Part shown: positions 7,827-15,853 of the stretch, in pieces
How positions within the stretch are numbered: position 1 is the stretch's first letter
How the letters are laid out: each line of letters opens with the position of its first letter
NCBI GenBank assembly: GCA_934589705.1
Contig: CAKTOH010000003.1
Location: forward strand, 62,001 to 126,000
Source of the DNA: an uncultured Oscillospiraceae bacterium
Lineage (GTDB): Bacteria; Bacillota; Clostridia; Oscillospirales; Oscillospiraceae
Reading direction: 5' to 3'
DNA length: 64,000 bases
Position numbers and translations under genes: made by a program
Notes under the pieces: generated by a model
The model's input: only the letters and a program-made list of their open reading frames with translations
Told to the model about the DNA's origin: nothing
The model's database searches: none

Positions 7827-8093
7827 AGTGGCACTTCCTTTGCTGTAACCATGTCTACTTTGTAGAAGTATATCATATGTTTCCGATTTGTACAATAAAA
7901 GCTGTAAAAATGTAGAACAAAAGTATTATAGACGGTATTTATGTTGCACAAAAAAGCGAGATTTAGTTACTTGCATTATTTACTCCAGATGTGGTGCAGT
8001 GCAGTTTGTAGAGAAAGCAACGGAGGCAAGAATCTAGCAATTGACACACTTCTGAGAAGGAATTATCATAATAGCAGAAAGGAGGGGATATCC

Positions 8094-8960
8094 GTGATCA
8101 TCGATTCCCACGCACATTACAATAATAATGCCTACAAGAAACCGTTTCGCTACTTGTCATATGACAAGGACGGATATGCCCTCAAAGAGAGTGAGCTGTC
8201 TCAACTGCTGCATGAGATGGAGAATGCCAACATCCGTTATTTCATCGAGCCGGGTGTGAGTTTGCAGTCCTGCGAGGAAGTACTGGAGCTTGCTGCACAG
8301 TATCCTGGCAGAATCTTCCCGGCCATGGGCATTCACCCAACCCGGTCTATTTACGAAAAATGGTCTGACAGAAGGAAGCTGAATGCATTTGCAAAGAAGC
8401 CCGGTGTTGTTGCCATCGGCGAGTGTGGCCTTGACTATCACTACAAGCGTGAAGAGCAGCACCGGCTGAAGCAGCACATCTGGTTTCACTATCAACTGAA
8501 TCTGGCGTGGAAACTGAAAAAGCCTGTAATCCTTCACGTTCGGGATGCCCATGAAGACGCTCTCCGCATACTCAGATGGCACCCGGCTCGGAAGCTGGGC
8601 GGAGTAATCCACTGTTTCTATGGCTCCAAAGAAATTGCGGAACAGTACCTGAAACTGGGATACCACATCGGCATTGGCGGCTCAATCCTCCAGTTGGAGG
8701 AACGGGCGAAAAATCTGTGGGAAGCGATCCCCTATATTCCGCTGGATAGGATTCTGTTGGAAACCGATGCACCGTTTATCCTGCCCTACTGCAAAGATGT
8801 AATCCAGCCTAAGCTTCTCCGCCGCGCCCGGAATACCTCACTGATTCTCCCGGTAGTCATTCATAAGATTGCAGAGCTGAAGGGTGTCCCGACAGATGAA
8901 GTGGAGCAGGCAACCACAGATAATGTAATCCGCCTTTTCAAGTTACCAATCGACCTATAA
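8094..8960 (+). CDS. TatD-family metal-dependent DNase, possible retron effector
   Basis: A 288-residue TIM-barrel hydrolase. Metal ligands are visible in order: IIDSHAHYN (HxH) at the N-terminus, GECGLDYHYKRE, VILHVRDAH, VIHCFYGS and LLETDAPF. TatD enzymes are 3'-5' exonucleases or endonucleases on DNA. The start is the GTG at 8094 behind AAAGGAGGGG, because the DSHAH motif must sit at the N-terminus; the open frame upstream is not protein-like. It converges on the retron reverse transcriptase gene with a shared terminator. It is longer and more divergent than a typical housekeeping TatD, which fits cargo, but an effector role is only inferred. Confidence 0.8.
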   Translation: MIIDSHAHYNNNAYKKPFRYLSYDKDGYALKESELSQLLHEMENANIRYFIEPGVSLQSCEEVLELAAQYPGRIFPAMGIHPTRSIYEKWSDRRKLNAFAKKPGVVAIGECGLDYHYKREEQHRLKQHIWFHYQLNLAWKLKKPVILHVRDAHEDALRILRWHPARKLGGVIHCFYGSKEIAEQYLKLGYHIGIGGSILQLEERAKNLWEAIPYIPLDRILLETDAPFILPYCKDVIQPKLLRRARNTSLILPVVIHKIAELKGVPTDEVEQATTDNVIRLFKLPIDL

Positions 8961-8965
8961 CGTCA

Positions 8966-9000
8966 AATCCCACCTGCGGTGCAGTACCACAGGTGGGATT
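8966..9000. terminator. Bidirectional terminator between tatD and the reverse transcriptase gene
   Basis: An 11-bp stem (AATCCCACCTG / CAGGTGGGATT) around a 13-nt loop, between two convergent stop codons. Confidence 0.8.
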
Positions 9001-9003
9001 ACT

Positions 9004-9918
9004 TTATTTGGTTGACTGCTGAAGCCACTTTCTGGCCTCGAGCATATCTCTATCATCAGGATGAATCTGGAGAACATAGTTGACCTTGCCGAGCAGTTGC
9101 ATCCGGTAAGTTTCTTCTGGAATCTCCAGACCGATTTTTTGAAGGTGTTCCTGGATGCCGAACTTTCTGCAGTAATACAGTTCCTGTCGCAGCTTGCGGC
9201 AGTAGTCTGTGGGGATACTCAGTTTCTCATTGACCACGATACCCGTAACAGACTGTTGCTGACCGGGGCGCTGAATCCGGGTTTTCTGCTCGTTCAGCAG
9301 GAAGCCCATTTTCTTTAATTCCACTCTGACAAATCGGATGACTTCCGCTGGCTCAAAGTCGCCGGAGAAAGTCATGTCATCGCAGTACCGGGTGTAGGCT
9401 ATATCCCGTCCCCGACACCACTGGCCAATCAACTCGTCGAACTCATACAGAATGATGTTGGTGATTGCCGGCGAACTGGGCGCTCCCTGGGGCAGAACAT
9501 CCTTATGATAGCAGAGCATAGTCAACAGAATCCGCAGGGGTTCTGCATAAATCTCTTCCGGGAAGACTTTATCTTTCACGGTGGAGTACCGGATACTGTC
9601 AAAGAAGTGGAGAATGTCCAGATTCAGTACCACCTGCTTGCCCACGTGATGCTTGGCGTTCCGAAGAGTAGTACTACCAAACCGATATGCTTTTGCGTAG
9701 CGGGACACAGGCATATGGATCAGAAGTACCTCTGAAATCCGTTTCTGAATGGATTTCAGCACCTCGTCAGGCACAGATAAATTCCGATAGCCTCCACTCT
9801 TCTTGGGGAGCTTGGCCTTGCGATAGTGCTTACCCAGATTATTGCTGACGGCATAGAGCGTCTTTGCATTGATGCCGAGGTCTCGTTCAAGGGAGGAAAG
9901 CTCCATGTATACGATCAT
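9004..9918 (-). CDS. Retron reverse transcriptase
   Basis: A 304-residue RT of the usual retron length. It shows the retron-specific N-A-x-x-H motif at residues 87-91 (NAKHH) and V-T-G at 224-226. Catalytic residues are Asp101 (LNLDILHFF) and the YCDD box at 178-181, with LPQGAPSSPAITN at 142-154. The enzyme copies its cognate ncRNA into branched msDNA. The ATG at 9918 follows GGAGGGAAG. The ncRNA gene lies directly upstream on the same strand (about 9940-10140) with its own promoter. The effector is not in the same transcript; the convergent TatD gene is the best candidate. Confidence 0.9.
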   Translation of the reverse strand: MIVYMELSSLERDLGINAKTLYAVSNNLGKHYRKAKLPKKSGGYRNLSVPDEVLKSIQKRISEVLLIHMPVSRYAKAYRFGSTTLRNAKHHVGKQVVLNLDILHFFDSIRYSTVKDKVFPEEIYAEPLRILLTMLCYHKDVLPQGAPSSPAITNIILYEFDELIGQWCRGRDIAYTRYCDDMTFSGDFEPAEVIRFVRVELKKMGFLLNEQKTRIQRPGQQQSVTGIVVNEKLSIPTDYCRKLRQELYYCRKFGIQEHLQKIGLEIPEETYRMQLLGKVNYVLQIHPDDRDMLEARKWLQQSTK

Positions 9919-9939
9919 GAAACTTCCCTCCCTCTCACA

Positions 9940-10140
9940 GTCTGGAACAATACAATGATGTACGGCGAAGTGCGCAGCAGTATCCGGGGTGCGGGCACAT
10001 GAAATGTGCCGCGGTGGGCACACAGCGTGTGCTGGAATACTGCAAGCAGTTCGTCTGAGCGCAAGCGAATACGATGCATTTGTGCTACCCGGCAGCGACT
10101 CGCTGCCGGTGCCAGAGGACTGACAAAAGCTATTGTCCCT
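9940..10140 (-). ncRNA. Retron msr-msd RNA
   Basis: The transcript should start near 10140. Repeat a1 (10139-10131, GGGACAATA) pairs with a2 (9952-9944, TATTGTTCC) over 9 bp and is followed by AGC, the usual context of the branching guanosine. Then come an msr-type hairpin with a 9-bp stem (10089-10109) and a long-range 9-bp stem (10035-10043 with 9977-9985) that closes an msd of about 67 nt. The msd holds two more hairpins (9994-10010 and about 10017-10032). Order, size and position before the RT gene all fit a retron. The exact msd ends are not determined. Confidence 0.85.
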
Positions 10141-10146
10141 GATGGG

Positions 10147-10175
10147 ATTATACTGCAAGAACGGACGCAACGCAA
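10147..10175 (-). promoter_or_regulatory. Promoter of the retron
   Basis: TTGCGT (10170-10175), 17-bp spacer, TATAAT (10147-10152) on the minus strand, about 7 bp before repeat a1. Confidence 0.8.
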
Positions 10176-10190
10176 GATGTAAGAAATTAG

Positions 10191-10219
10191 TTTACAATTC
10201 TTGTGAGGAACGATAAAAT
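10191..10219 (+). promoter_or_regulatory. Promoter of the methyltransferase gene
   Basis: TTTACA (10191-10196), 17-bp spacer, TAAAAT (10214-10219). It is back-to-back with the retron promoter, 15 bp between the two -35 boxes. Confidence 0.7.
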
Positions 10220-10226
10220 GAAAGAA

Positions 10227-10371
10227 GAAAGGCGGGTGAACTCACATAATGAGACTCATTCGAGGTAACTACTCGGTGCAGTTGTAAATCTGGCAGCAGA
10301 CTGTATCGAGTAAGTGATGTTGCCAGTTAACTGCACCTTTGGATCTGACAATATATAAAGGAGTAGTTACT
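10227..10371 (+). ncRNA. Structured 145-nt leader of the methyltransferase gene
   Basis: Between the predicted start point and the ATG at 10372 lies a nested hairpin: GGTGCAGTT (10275-10283) pairs with AACTGCACC (10329-10337), and inside it CTGGCA (10290-10295) pairs with TGCCAG (10321-10326). The ribosome-binding site AAAGGAG lies 20 nt beyond. No T-run follows, so it is not a simple terminator. It could be a translational control leader or part of a separate small RNA. It does not match a riboswitch that I know. Confidence 0.45.
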
Positions 10372-11148
10372 ATGAACGCAAATGAATTGATCAAACGATG
10401 GAAAGCGGAAGAAGAGATCGCGCATATACACGGATGGGATTTCTCTCATATCGAGGGGCGGTACATGGAGGAAGATGATCTTCCCTGGGATTACCGGGAA
10501 GAGATCCTGCGCTACCTCAAACCGGAGATGCGGATCCTGGATATCGACACCGGTGGAGGAGAGTTTCTGCTTTCGCTGAACCATCTATATAAGAACACAG
10601 CAGCAACTGAGAACTATCCGCCCAACGTGGACTTATGCCGGGAGACGCTGCTGCCTCTGGGGGGTGATTTCCGGGCTGCAGATGGCAAGGGCATGCTGCC
10701 TTTTGACGATGCCTCCTTTGATATGGTGATCAACCGCCATGGAGATTTCAATCCCAGTGAGATCTATCGGGTGCTGAAACCGGGCGGACTGTTCATCACG
10801 CAGCAGGTGGGAGCTGAAAATGACCGGGAGCTGGTAGAACTTCTCTGTGGTCAGACTGATTTGCCATTTCCGGATCAGTATCTGAAGATTACGATGGATC
10901 GATTCTCCCAGACTGGTTTTGAGAATCTGGATGGACAGGAGTGCTTCCAGCCGATCCGGTTCTATGATGTGGGCGCGCTGGTGTGGTTCGCCCGGATCAT
11001 TGAGTGGGAGTTCCCGGACTTCTCCGTGGGAACTCACCTAGACAACCTCCTAAACGCCCAGAGGGTTCTTGAAGAACAGGGTTCCATTAATGCCAGCATT
11101 CACCGTTTTCTGCTGCTGGCGCAAATATTGGAACGACCCTCAGTTTAA
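10372..11148 (+). CDS. Class I SAM-dependent methyltransferase
   Basis: A 258-residue protein. The SAM-binding motif I reads ILDIDTGGGEFLLSL near residue 60. Later motifs are GMLPFDDASFDMVINRH and the post-motif YRVLKPGGLFITQQV, which define the UbiE/small-molecule or RNA methyltransferase type rather than a DNA methylase, as no NPPY is present. The substrate is unknown. The ATG at 10372 has the site AAAGGAG. It lies between the retron and the HamB gene with its own promoter, a long structured leader and a terminator, so it is a separate cassette. Such leaders and methyltransferases occur in antibiotic resistance, but nothing here proves that. Confidence 0.75.
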   Translation: MNANELIKRWKAEEEIAHIHGWDFSHIEGRYMEEDDLPWDYREEILRYLKPEMRILDIDTGGGEFLLSLNHLYKNTAATENYPPNVDLCRETLLPLGGDFRAADGKGMLPFDDASFDMVINRHGDFNPSEIYRVLKPGGLFITQQVGAENDRELVELLCGQTDLPFPDQYLKITMDRFSQTGFENLDGQECFQPIRFYDVGALVWFARIIEWEFPDFSVGTHLDNLLNAQRVLEEQGSINASIHRFLLLAQILERPSV

Positions 11149-11164
11149 CTGAGGGTCGTTTTCG
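11132..11164 (+). terminator. Terminator overlapping the methyltransferase stop
   Basis: A stem of about 13 bp (ACGACCCTCAGTT / AACTGAGGGTCGT) followed by TTTTC. The stem begins inside the last codons of the gene. The hamB stop at 11171 faces it from the other side. Confidence 0.85.
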
Positions 11165-11170
11165 ATTATG

Positions 11171-13564
11171 TTAAAGGATTGATAGAAAGTCATTAATGAG
11201 TAATTGCTCGTAATCATCAAATGGGCTTCGGTCATATTCTCCGGATTGGAGTTGTGCAATAGAGACTTGGCCATCGTGCAACTTGATGACAAGGTCATTT
11301 GAAATACCATAGTCGATTAGTTTTGAATAATCATCATAAACACTACCGTCCTCAAATAGAAGGGTAATTTTCTTCGCGTCTAGGCAAGAAAGATCAAAGT
11401 GTTCGATTTGCATATTTTTCTGGAGATATAGCTTCAGAATGGAGACAAAGAAGGATGTATAAAAGGGGATCTTGTACTGAATTACACTAGCTATAAATTT
11501 AAATGTTTCGGAATAGAAAGCATCAATACTTGGCGTGAGGTCCGCCTTATAATATCGTAGAATCCAGCCTAGCCGCTCTTCTTCAAAATAATACTGCACT
11601 TCGTGCTTATTTTTTGCGTTCCCTAGATTGTGTTCAAGAATGAAATTTCTAAATCGTCCAGTAATATAGTTCATATTGCTAGAAATTACATTAGCTATTT
11701 TTCCAGAACAATAGACTCTGTAAAGCCGTCCCCAAATAAAGGTCCCCTTGCTGTCAAATGCCCTAATTTCATATGGCTCGCATGTAAAACCATCAATTCC
11801 AGCCTGATAGAATGCATCCTTTAATATATCAAAAATGTATTTCAGCGATTCGATTCGTGCATGGGGCTGAGTTTTTAATAGGTCTACGGATTTATTGTAA
11901 CACTCAGTTAACAGGGTGGGATGGCTTTTAAAATAACGATACAGCGCAAGTTTCCATTTTGTTGACACATTCAGCGAGAGACGCAGGTCCGCAGCGGTCA
12001 AGCCTAGTGCCTCAATTTCTGCATTTGTTCTTCTTTTCTCATCTTTTTCTGCATCCGATAAGTACTCATCCTGAATCATGTCGATCTCGTAATCAATTCG
12101 TTTATGACCTTGGATGCAATAGTTGTAGTTTTCTAGTTTTACTTGTGCATCATCCTGCAACTGAATAACTTTGTCATAGACTTCTTTGGAGATACAATAT
12201 ATTTTGCCAATACTCTTCTGAGCGAAACGACCAGCACGACCCGACACATTAAGAACATCGATGTCGGAAAGACGGTTGGTAGTTGGACCATTGATTAAGC
12301 TTGTAAAAATCAAGTTGCTGGCATTCGTGTTGACACCTTCAGTGAATGAAGTAGTAACAACCAAGGTTCCAAGAACATTGTCCTCATATAGTCGGATTAT
12401 CTCTCTTTTAATGTAACGAGGAAGCGGAGAAATGTAAATTCCCACGCCTTTTTTGAGGGCACTAATAATCTTCCATTCGTAAGTGTCGTCTACGGAGTAA
12501 GTCTTTTCGAGATGAGAAATGAATTTGAGGTATCGATCTGTAACTTTGAGTTGTCGTGTCCAGTCTAATCGGTCAATAATGTCATAGGCTTTAGAGTATT
12601 GTGATACATACACAATGTTTTTTTGTTCCTGTAGTACACGTAGTAGTAAATTAACCTTGTCCGATATACTAGCTGTTCTAGTGTAACCTATAACTCTGAT
12701 TTTGAAGTGATCCCTAAAGGAAGATGCATCGTCAATACAATAAATCTCTTTATTAACATACTCAATCTTTCGGTCGATCTTCTTAATGGAATGCCGGTTT
12801 AGAAAGCGCTGCATTGACTCGGTTAAGTAATATGTAAAGGGGGATAGCAAGATTAGCCGATTGGATGTTTGCCCGATCATATCAGCAACCTTTCGGAACC
12901 GGAGAGAGCGAGACTCTATGAAGTCGCTGATTCGTTCGTTTTTAGAATCCACAATTTTATATGTTTCATCCATTACAACGATGTCAAATACCGAGATGTC
13001 ACAACTCTCATATAAAAGCAAAAATCTTTCAGGGGTAATGATAAGAAAATTACGAGACTCGTTTTTTAAATAAGGCTGCGTGGACACTTCATAGCCCATT
13101 GCAAAAAGCTTATTTATTTCGATGAGCTTCATATATAGTTCCTCGAGAAGGGAGTTTGTAGGAACAATAATTAGAGCGTTTGTTAAGTTGAGATAATTGT
13201 GAATTATAAACTCCAGAAGCAAGCTGGTTTTTCCGAACGAAGTGGGCGCAGAAAAATATACTTTGCGGTACCTTTCTAGATCCAATAATAAAGAAAGTTG
13301 TCCACTATTATAGAATGGCATCACTTTTCCAACATAAGAGTCGCTTCGCATAGTATCCCAAGAAAGGAACGATGCACGCTCACGCTCGTCTAGATAAGAA
13401 AGAAAACCATACATTTCTGTTAGAGAGATAGCATTGAAAACGAGGTTTAAATGTGCTTTATACTCACCGGAATCAAAAAGTTGATTAAGAATCTCCAATA
13501 TCTTCTCGTTATTTCCTCCGAATGAACACTCATTAATTGCAGATAAAATCTCTGTACTATTCAT
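11171..13564 (-). CDS. hamB: HamB-like superfamily 2 helicase (Hachiman/AbpAB type)
   Basis: A 797-residue helicase. Motif I is APTSFGKT at residues 106-113, motif II is DETY at 199-202, and motif VI is SGRAGR near residue 440, followed by a large C-terminal region. The preceding gene, overlapping by 8 bp, is a DUF1837-like nuclease candidate. That pair is the composition of Hachiman (HamA-HamB) and of the related AbpAB. In Hachiman the helicase senses DNA and releases the HamA nuclease. Last gene of an AbiH-HamA-HamB operon, facing the terminator at 11132. The assignment rests on motifs and gene pairing. Confidence 0.75.
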   Translation of the reverse strand: MNSTEILSAINECSFGGNNEKILEILNQLFDSGEYKAHLNLVFNAISLTEMYGFLSYLDERERASFLSWDTMRSDSYVGKVMPFYNSGQLSLLLDLERYRKVYFSAPTSFGKTSLLLEFIIHNYLNLTNALIIVPTNSLLEELYMKLIEINKLFAMGYEVSTQPYLKNESRNFLIITPERFLLLYESCDISVFDIVVMDETYKIVDSKNERISDFIESRSLRFRKVADMIGQTSNRLILLSPFTYYLTESMQRFLNRHSIKKIDRKIEYVNKEIYCIDDASSFRDHFKIRVIGYTRTASISDKVNLLLRVLQEQKNIVYVSQYSKAYDIIDRLDWTRQLKVTDRYLKFISHLEKTYSVDDTYEWKIISALKKGVGIYISPLPRYIKREIIRLYEDNVLGTLVVTTSFTEGVNTNASNLIFTSLINGPTTNRLSDIDVLNVSGRAGRFAQKSIGKIYCISKEVYDKVIQLQDDAQVKLENYNYCIQGHKRIDYEIDMIQDEYLSDAEKDEKRRTNAEIEALGLTAADLRLSLNVSTKWKLALYRYFKSHPTLLTECYNKSVDLLKTQPHARIESLKYIFDILKDAFYQAGIDGFTCEPYEIRAFDSKGTFIWGRLYRVYCSGKIANVISSNMNYITGRFRNFILEHNLGNAKNKHEVQYYFEEERLGWILRYYKADLTPSIDAFYSETFKFIASVIQYKIPFYTSFFVSILKLYLQKNMQIEHFDLSCLDAKKITLLFEDGSVYDDYSKLIDYGISNDLVIKLHDGQVSIAQLQSGEYDRSPFDDYEQLLINDFLSIL

Positions 13565-14495
13565 AAGATTTCTCCATGGCCCTTTTTATATCCATTGTAG
13601 TGTTCTCTGTAGGAACAAAAACAATCTCTATTTTGTAGTTTGTGAATCCGATGGTTTTTGCGTTTTGATCGCACTGACTGTAAATTTCGTCGTAGTAATC
13701 TTTCAATTTATCGGGGGTGCGCTTTTTACTATCAAAAATTGCGAAAAAGACAAAATTTACACAAACATTATGCTTGATGAGAATAGAAATAAAGTCGTTT
13801 CCACAATCAAGTTGATGATTCAAATCTGTAAAAAACGTTTTAAATCGAGACTTATCTGGTTCCGGAATCTGATAGCCTTTCTCGACTACGAATTGAAAAT
13901 AATCATTCAAGAAGGAAGCGCTAACGTGAGCGGGTTTGCCGTCTTTCTTGCCTGGGGTGGAAGGCTTTCCAACGATATCCTCAACAAGATTATTCTTCGC
14001 ATTTGCTGCACCACCGACAAATTTTGTTTCACACAGGCAGATATTTATGCTTCCTGTTGTGTCTATGTAATATACTATATTATCCGGACCTGTAGACTCA
14101 TAGTTAGAAGCAAAGGACCTCTTATTGGCATATGTAATCACAGCATTTCTCGCACTAACTATGCGCAAATAAAAGTCGAGAAACAGCTCGCCATATATAC
14201 CATCGACTTCGATTTTTCGCTGAGGGATCACTTGACTATTCTTGCGCATATTTTTGGATCTGCTTACTAACTGCGCATCAACATCGCCTGATTCATCAAT
14301 GACTTCGAAATAGTCAGAGTTTCTTACATAGAAGGGGAGGTATTTCAGAAATGTATCTGCAAAGTTATCTAACTCATGGGCATAATCATAAACATACATA
14401 ATATATGCGTTTTGCATCGCATCAGAAAGTCTGGTCATGAAGACTTTGCGAGCGTATTGATTTTGATAATGAGCGACCAATTGTTTAACGTCCAT
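13557..14495 (-). CDS. hamA: HamA/AbpA-like DUF1837 nuclease candidate
   Basis: A 312-residue protein. The central GELFLDFYLRIV segment, GPDNIVYYID and CLCETKF (an E-x-K) give an order consistent with the PD-(D/E)XK-like fold proposed for DUF1837 proteins. The ATG at 14495 has a GGGGAAAG site; an upstream ATG at 14555 would overlap the AbiH gene and is less likely. It overlaps hamB by 8 bp, as partner genes often do. In the Hachiman model HamA is the DNase effector held by HamB. AbpA is an equally valid family name. Confidence 0.65.
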   Translation of the reverse strand: MDVKQLVAHYQNQYARKVFMTRLSDAMQNAYIMYVYDYAHELDNFADTFLKYLPFYVRNSDYFEVIDESGDVDAQLVSRSKNMRKNSQVIPQRKIEVDGIYGELFLDFYLRIVSARNAVITYANKRSFASNYESTGPDNIVYYIDTTGSINICLCETKFVGGAANAKNNLVEDIVGKPSTPGKKDGKPAHVSASFLNDYFQFVVEKGYQIPEPDKSRFKTFFTDLNHQLDCGNDFISILIKHNVCVNFVFFAIFDSKKRTPDKLKDYYDEIYSQCDQNAKTIGFTNYKIEIVFVPTENTTMDIKRAMEKSYE

Positions 14496-14538
14496 ACTTT
14501 CCCCTGCTCTATGTGAAGATCTGTTTGTATATACAAGC

Positions 14539-15705
14539 TTATAGCAAAGCTTCAATCGGATCTATCAAATCTGCTTTGCTCCATTTGTTTGCTGTTTCAA
14601 TATCAACAAATCGGATTGTTTGATGAACTCCGCCGGTTCTATGTACTAATTCATCCTCTCCGATAACCTTGATTAGATTCTCAATCTGATTGGCGAGTGC
14701 TTTTTTGTTGTGATAAAAAATAGTGACTTCAGTATTTTCCGATAGAAGAAGTGCACGCAAGATATCCTTGTCTGTGGCATCTAAGGAATGCCCATAAATG
14801 TATATCTTCGAAGGTTTAGGATTAAACTTCTGGGCAGGGCAAGGAATTGACTGAGAGAGCCATTCACGGTAACTACTTCCAGTTTCTTTATATATTCGTT
14901 GAAAGAATTTTTTGAAATAAACAAATTCATTATCACGGTCGCGATCTTCGCCAGATAAATACTCATCAATACCAATGATCATGTTACAATGATCTACGTC
15001 ACTGTTTTCGACAGCCTCACCATGCACAAAATCATAGTAAACTTTCTTTTGTGTAGCGTTATCATATACAATCTCAAATGTATGTGTATAGTTAAAACTA
15101 ATCACACCGTCAATATCCAAATTACTGATACATGGTATTTTTTGAGATACCGTAAGTCTTTCTACAAAACTACACAGATATATTTCTAAACATCGTGTGA
15201 GTCGGTTTAAATCGTCCAACAACTTTTCATTTTGGACAATAATGGGCTCAAGTCCGCTAACTAGTGTTCCATCTCCGAAGAGTAATTGCAGTTTTTCGGA
15301 CTGATACGGTGTAAGTTTAGTGAATTTTCCGGAAGTTTGAACTTCTTTTCTAACTGCATGTCTAACTTCGTCAAGAGCCTGAATAACTTGTGATATTTCC
15401 CGTTCAAAATCTACCCAGCCATCTTTGATCTGTATTCTTTTAAAATATTCGAGCCAGATGTTGTCAGAAGTTAGAGATACTAGCTCCTTAATAAGTGTAG
15501 TTTCTTTACTGTCGGTATTTTGATACAACTGTGTAAGATAATCAAATACCCGTGTATCATCTTTGCTCTTTGCAGTAGGATATCTTCCTGTCTTTTGAGA
15601 TTTAGAAAACTCGATAAAAACATCTGTAAAATACAAAAAGGCTTTATAGGATGTTGGAAGGTTATGTGCAATGTCGAATCCGTTACCCACTACTAAAATG
15701 TTCAT
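14539..15705 (-). CDS. AbiH-family phage-resistance protein
   Basis: A 388-residue protein starting with MNILVVGNGFDIAHNLPTSY, the Rossmann-type N-terminus diagnostic of AbiH. It continues with VISFNYTHTFE, FVHGEAVE and IYIYGHSLDATDKDI, all typical of the family. AbiH was described as an abortive infection protein in lactococci; its biochemical action is unclear to me. It is first in a minus-strand operon: its stop is 43 bp before the hamA start, with no terminator between. This position suggests that it works with or adds to HamAB. The ATG at 15705 is preceded by AAAGGGGAAACTCT. Confidence 0.85.
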   Translation of the reverse strand: MNILVVGNGFDIAHNLPTSYKAFLYFTDVFIEFSKSQKTGRYPTAKSKDDTRVFDYLTQLYQNTDSKETTLIKELVSLTSDNIWLEYFKRIQIKDGWVDFEREISQVIQALDEVRHAVRKEVQTSGKFTKLTPYQSEKLQLLFGDGTLVSGLEPIIVQNEKLLDDLNRLTRCLEIYLCSFVERLTVSQKIPCISNLDIDGVISFNYTHTFEIVYDNATQKKVYYDFVHGEAVENSDVDHCNMIIGIDEYLSGEDRDRDNEFVYFKKFFQRIYKETGSSYREWLSQSIPCPAQKFNPKPSKIYIYGHSLDATDKDILRALLLSENTEVTIFYHNKKALANQIENLIKVIGEDELVHRTGGVHQTIRFVDIETANKWSKADLIDPIEALL

Positions 15706-15738
15706 AGAGTTTCCCCTTTTTGAAGTTGAATTTGTATG

Positions 15739-15761
15739 TGGCCCCTTCTAGGAAGGGGCCA
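15739..15761. other. Perfect 10-bp hairpin between the methyltransferase and AbiH operons
   Basis: TGGCCCCTTC and GAAGGGGCCA flank a 3-nt TAG loop. It is unusually GC-rich for this AT-rich cargo. No T-run follows on either strand, so it may be a protein binding site or an RNA processing hairpin rather than a terminator. Confidence 0.5.
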
Positions 15762-15853
15762 TGGTGCATAGCAAAGAATAATGATTGCTTTTGCGCAAAG
15801 TGGTCACACAGTATTAACTAGTAATATTCTGAAAAGATGACATTATTGTTTTA

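Noticed and set aside
7941..8093. N-terminal extension of the TatD protein
   Set aside because: The 51 extra residues are not protein-like for this family. The GTG at 8094 has a strong ribosome-binding site and puts the DSHAH metal motif at the N-terminus as required.
6459..8960. A Qat-type defence system, because a KAP ATPase and a TatD nuclease are neighbours
   Set aside because: QatB and the QueC-like QatC are missing, and the two genes are divergent with separate promoters. The TatD gene is more closely placed with the retron.
15739..15761. Terminator between the methyltransferase operon and the AbiH operon
   Set aside because: The hairpin is perfect, but neither strand has a T-run after it. 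I kept it as an unexplained hairpin.
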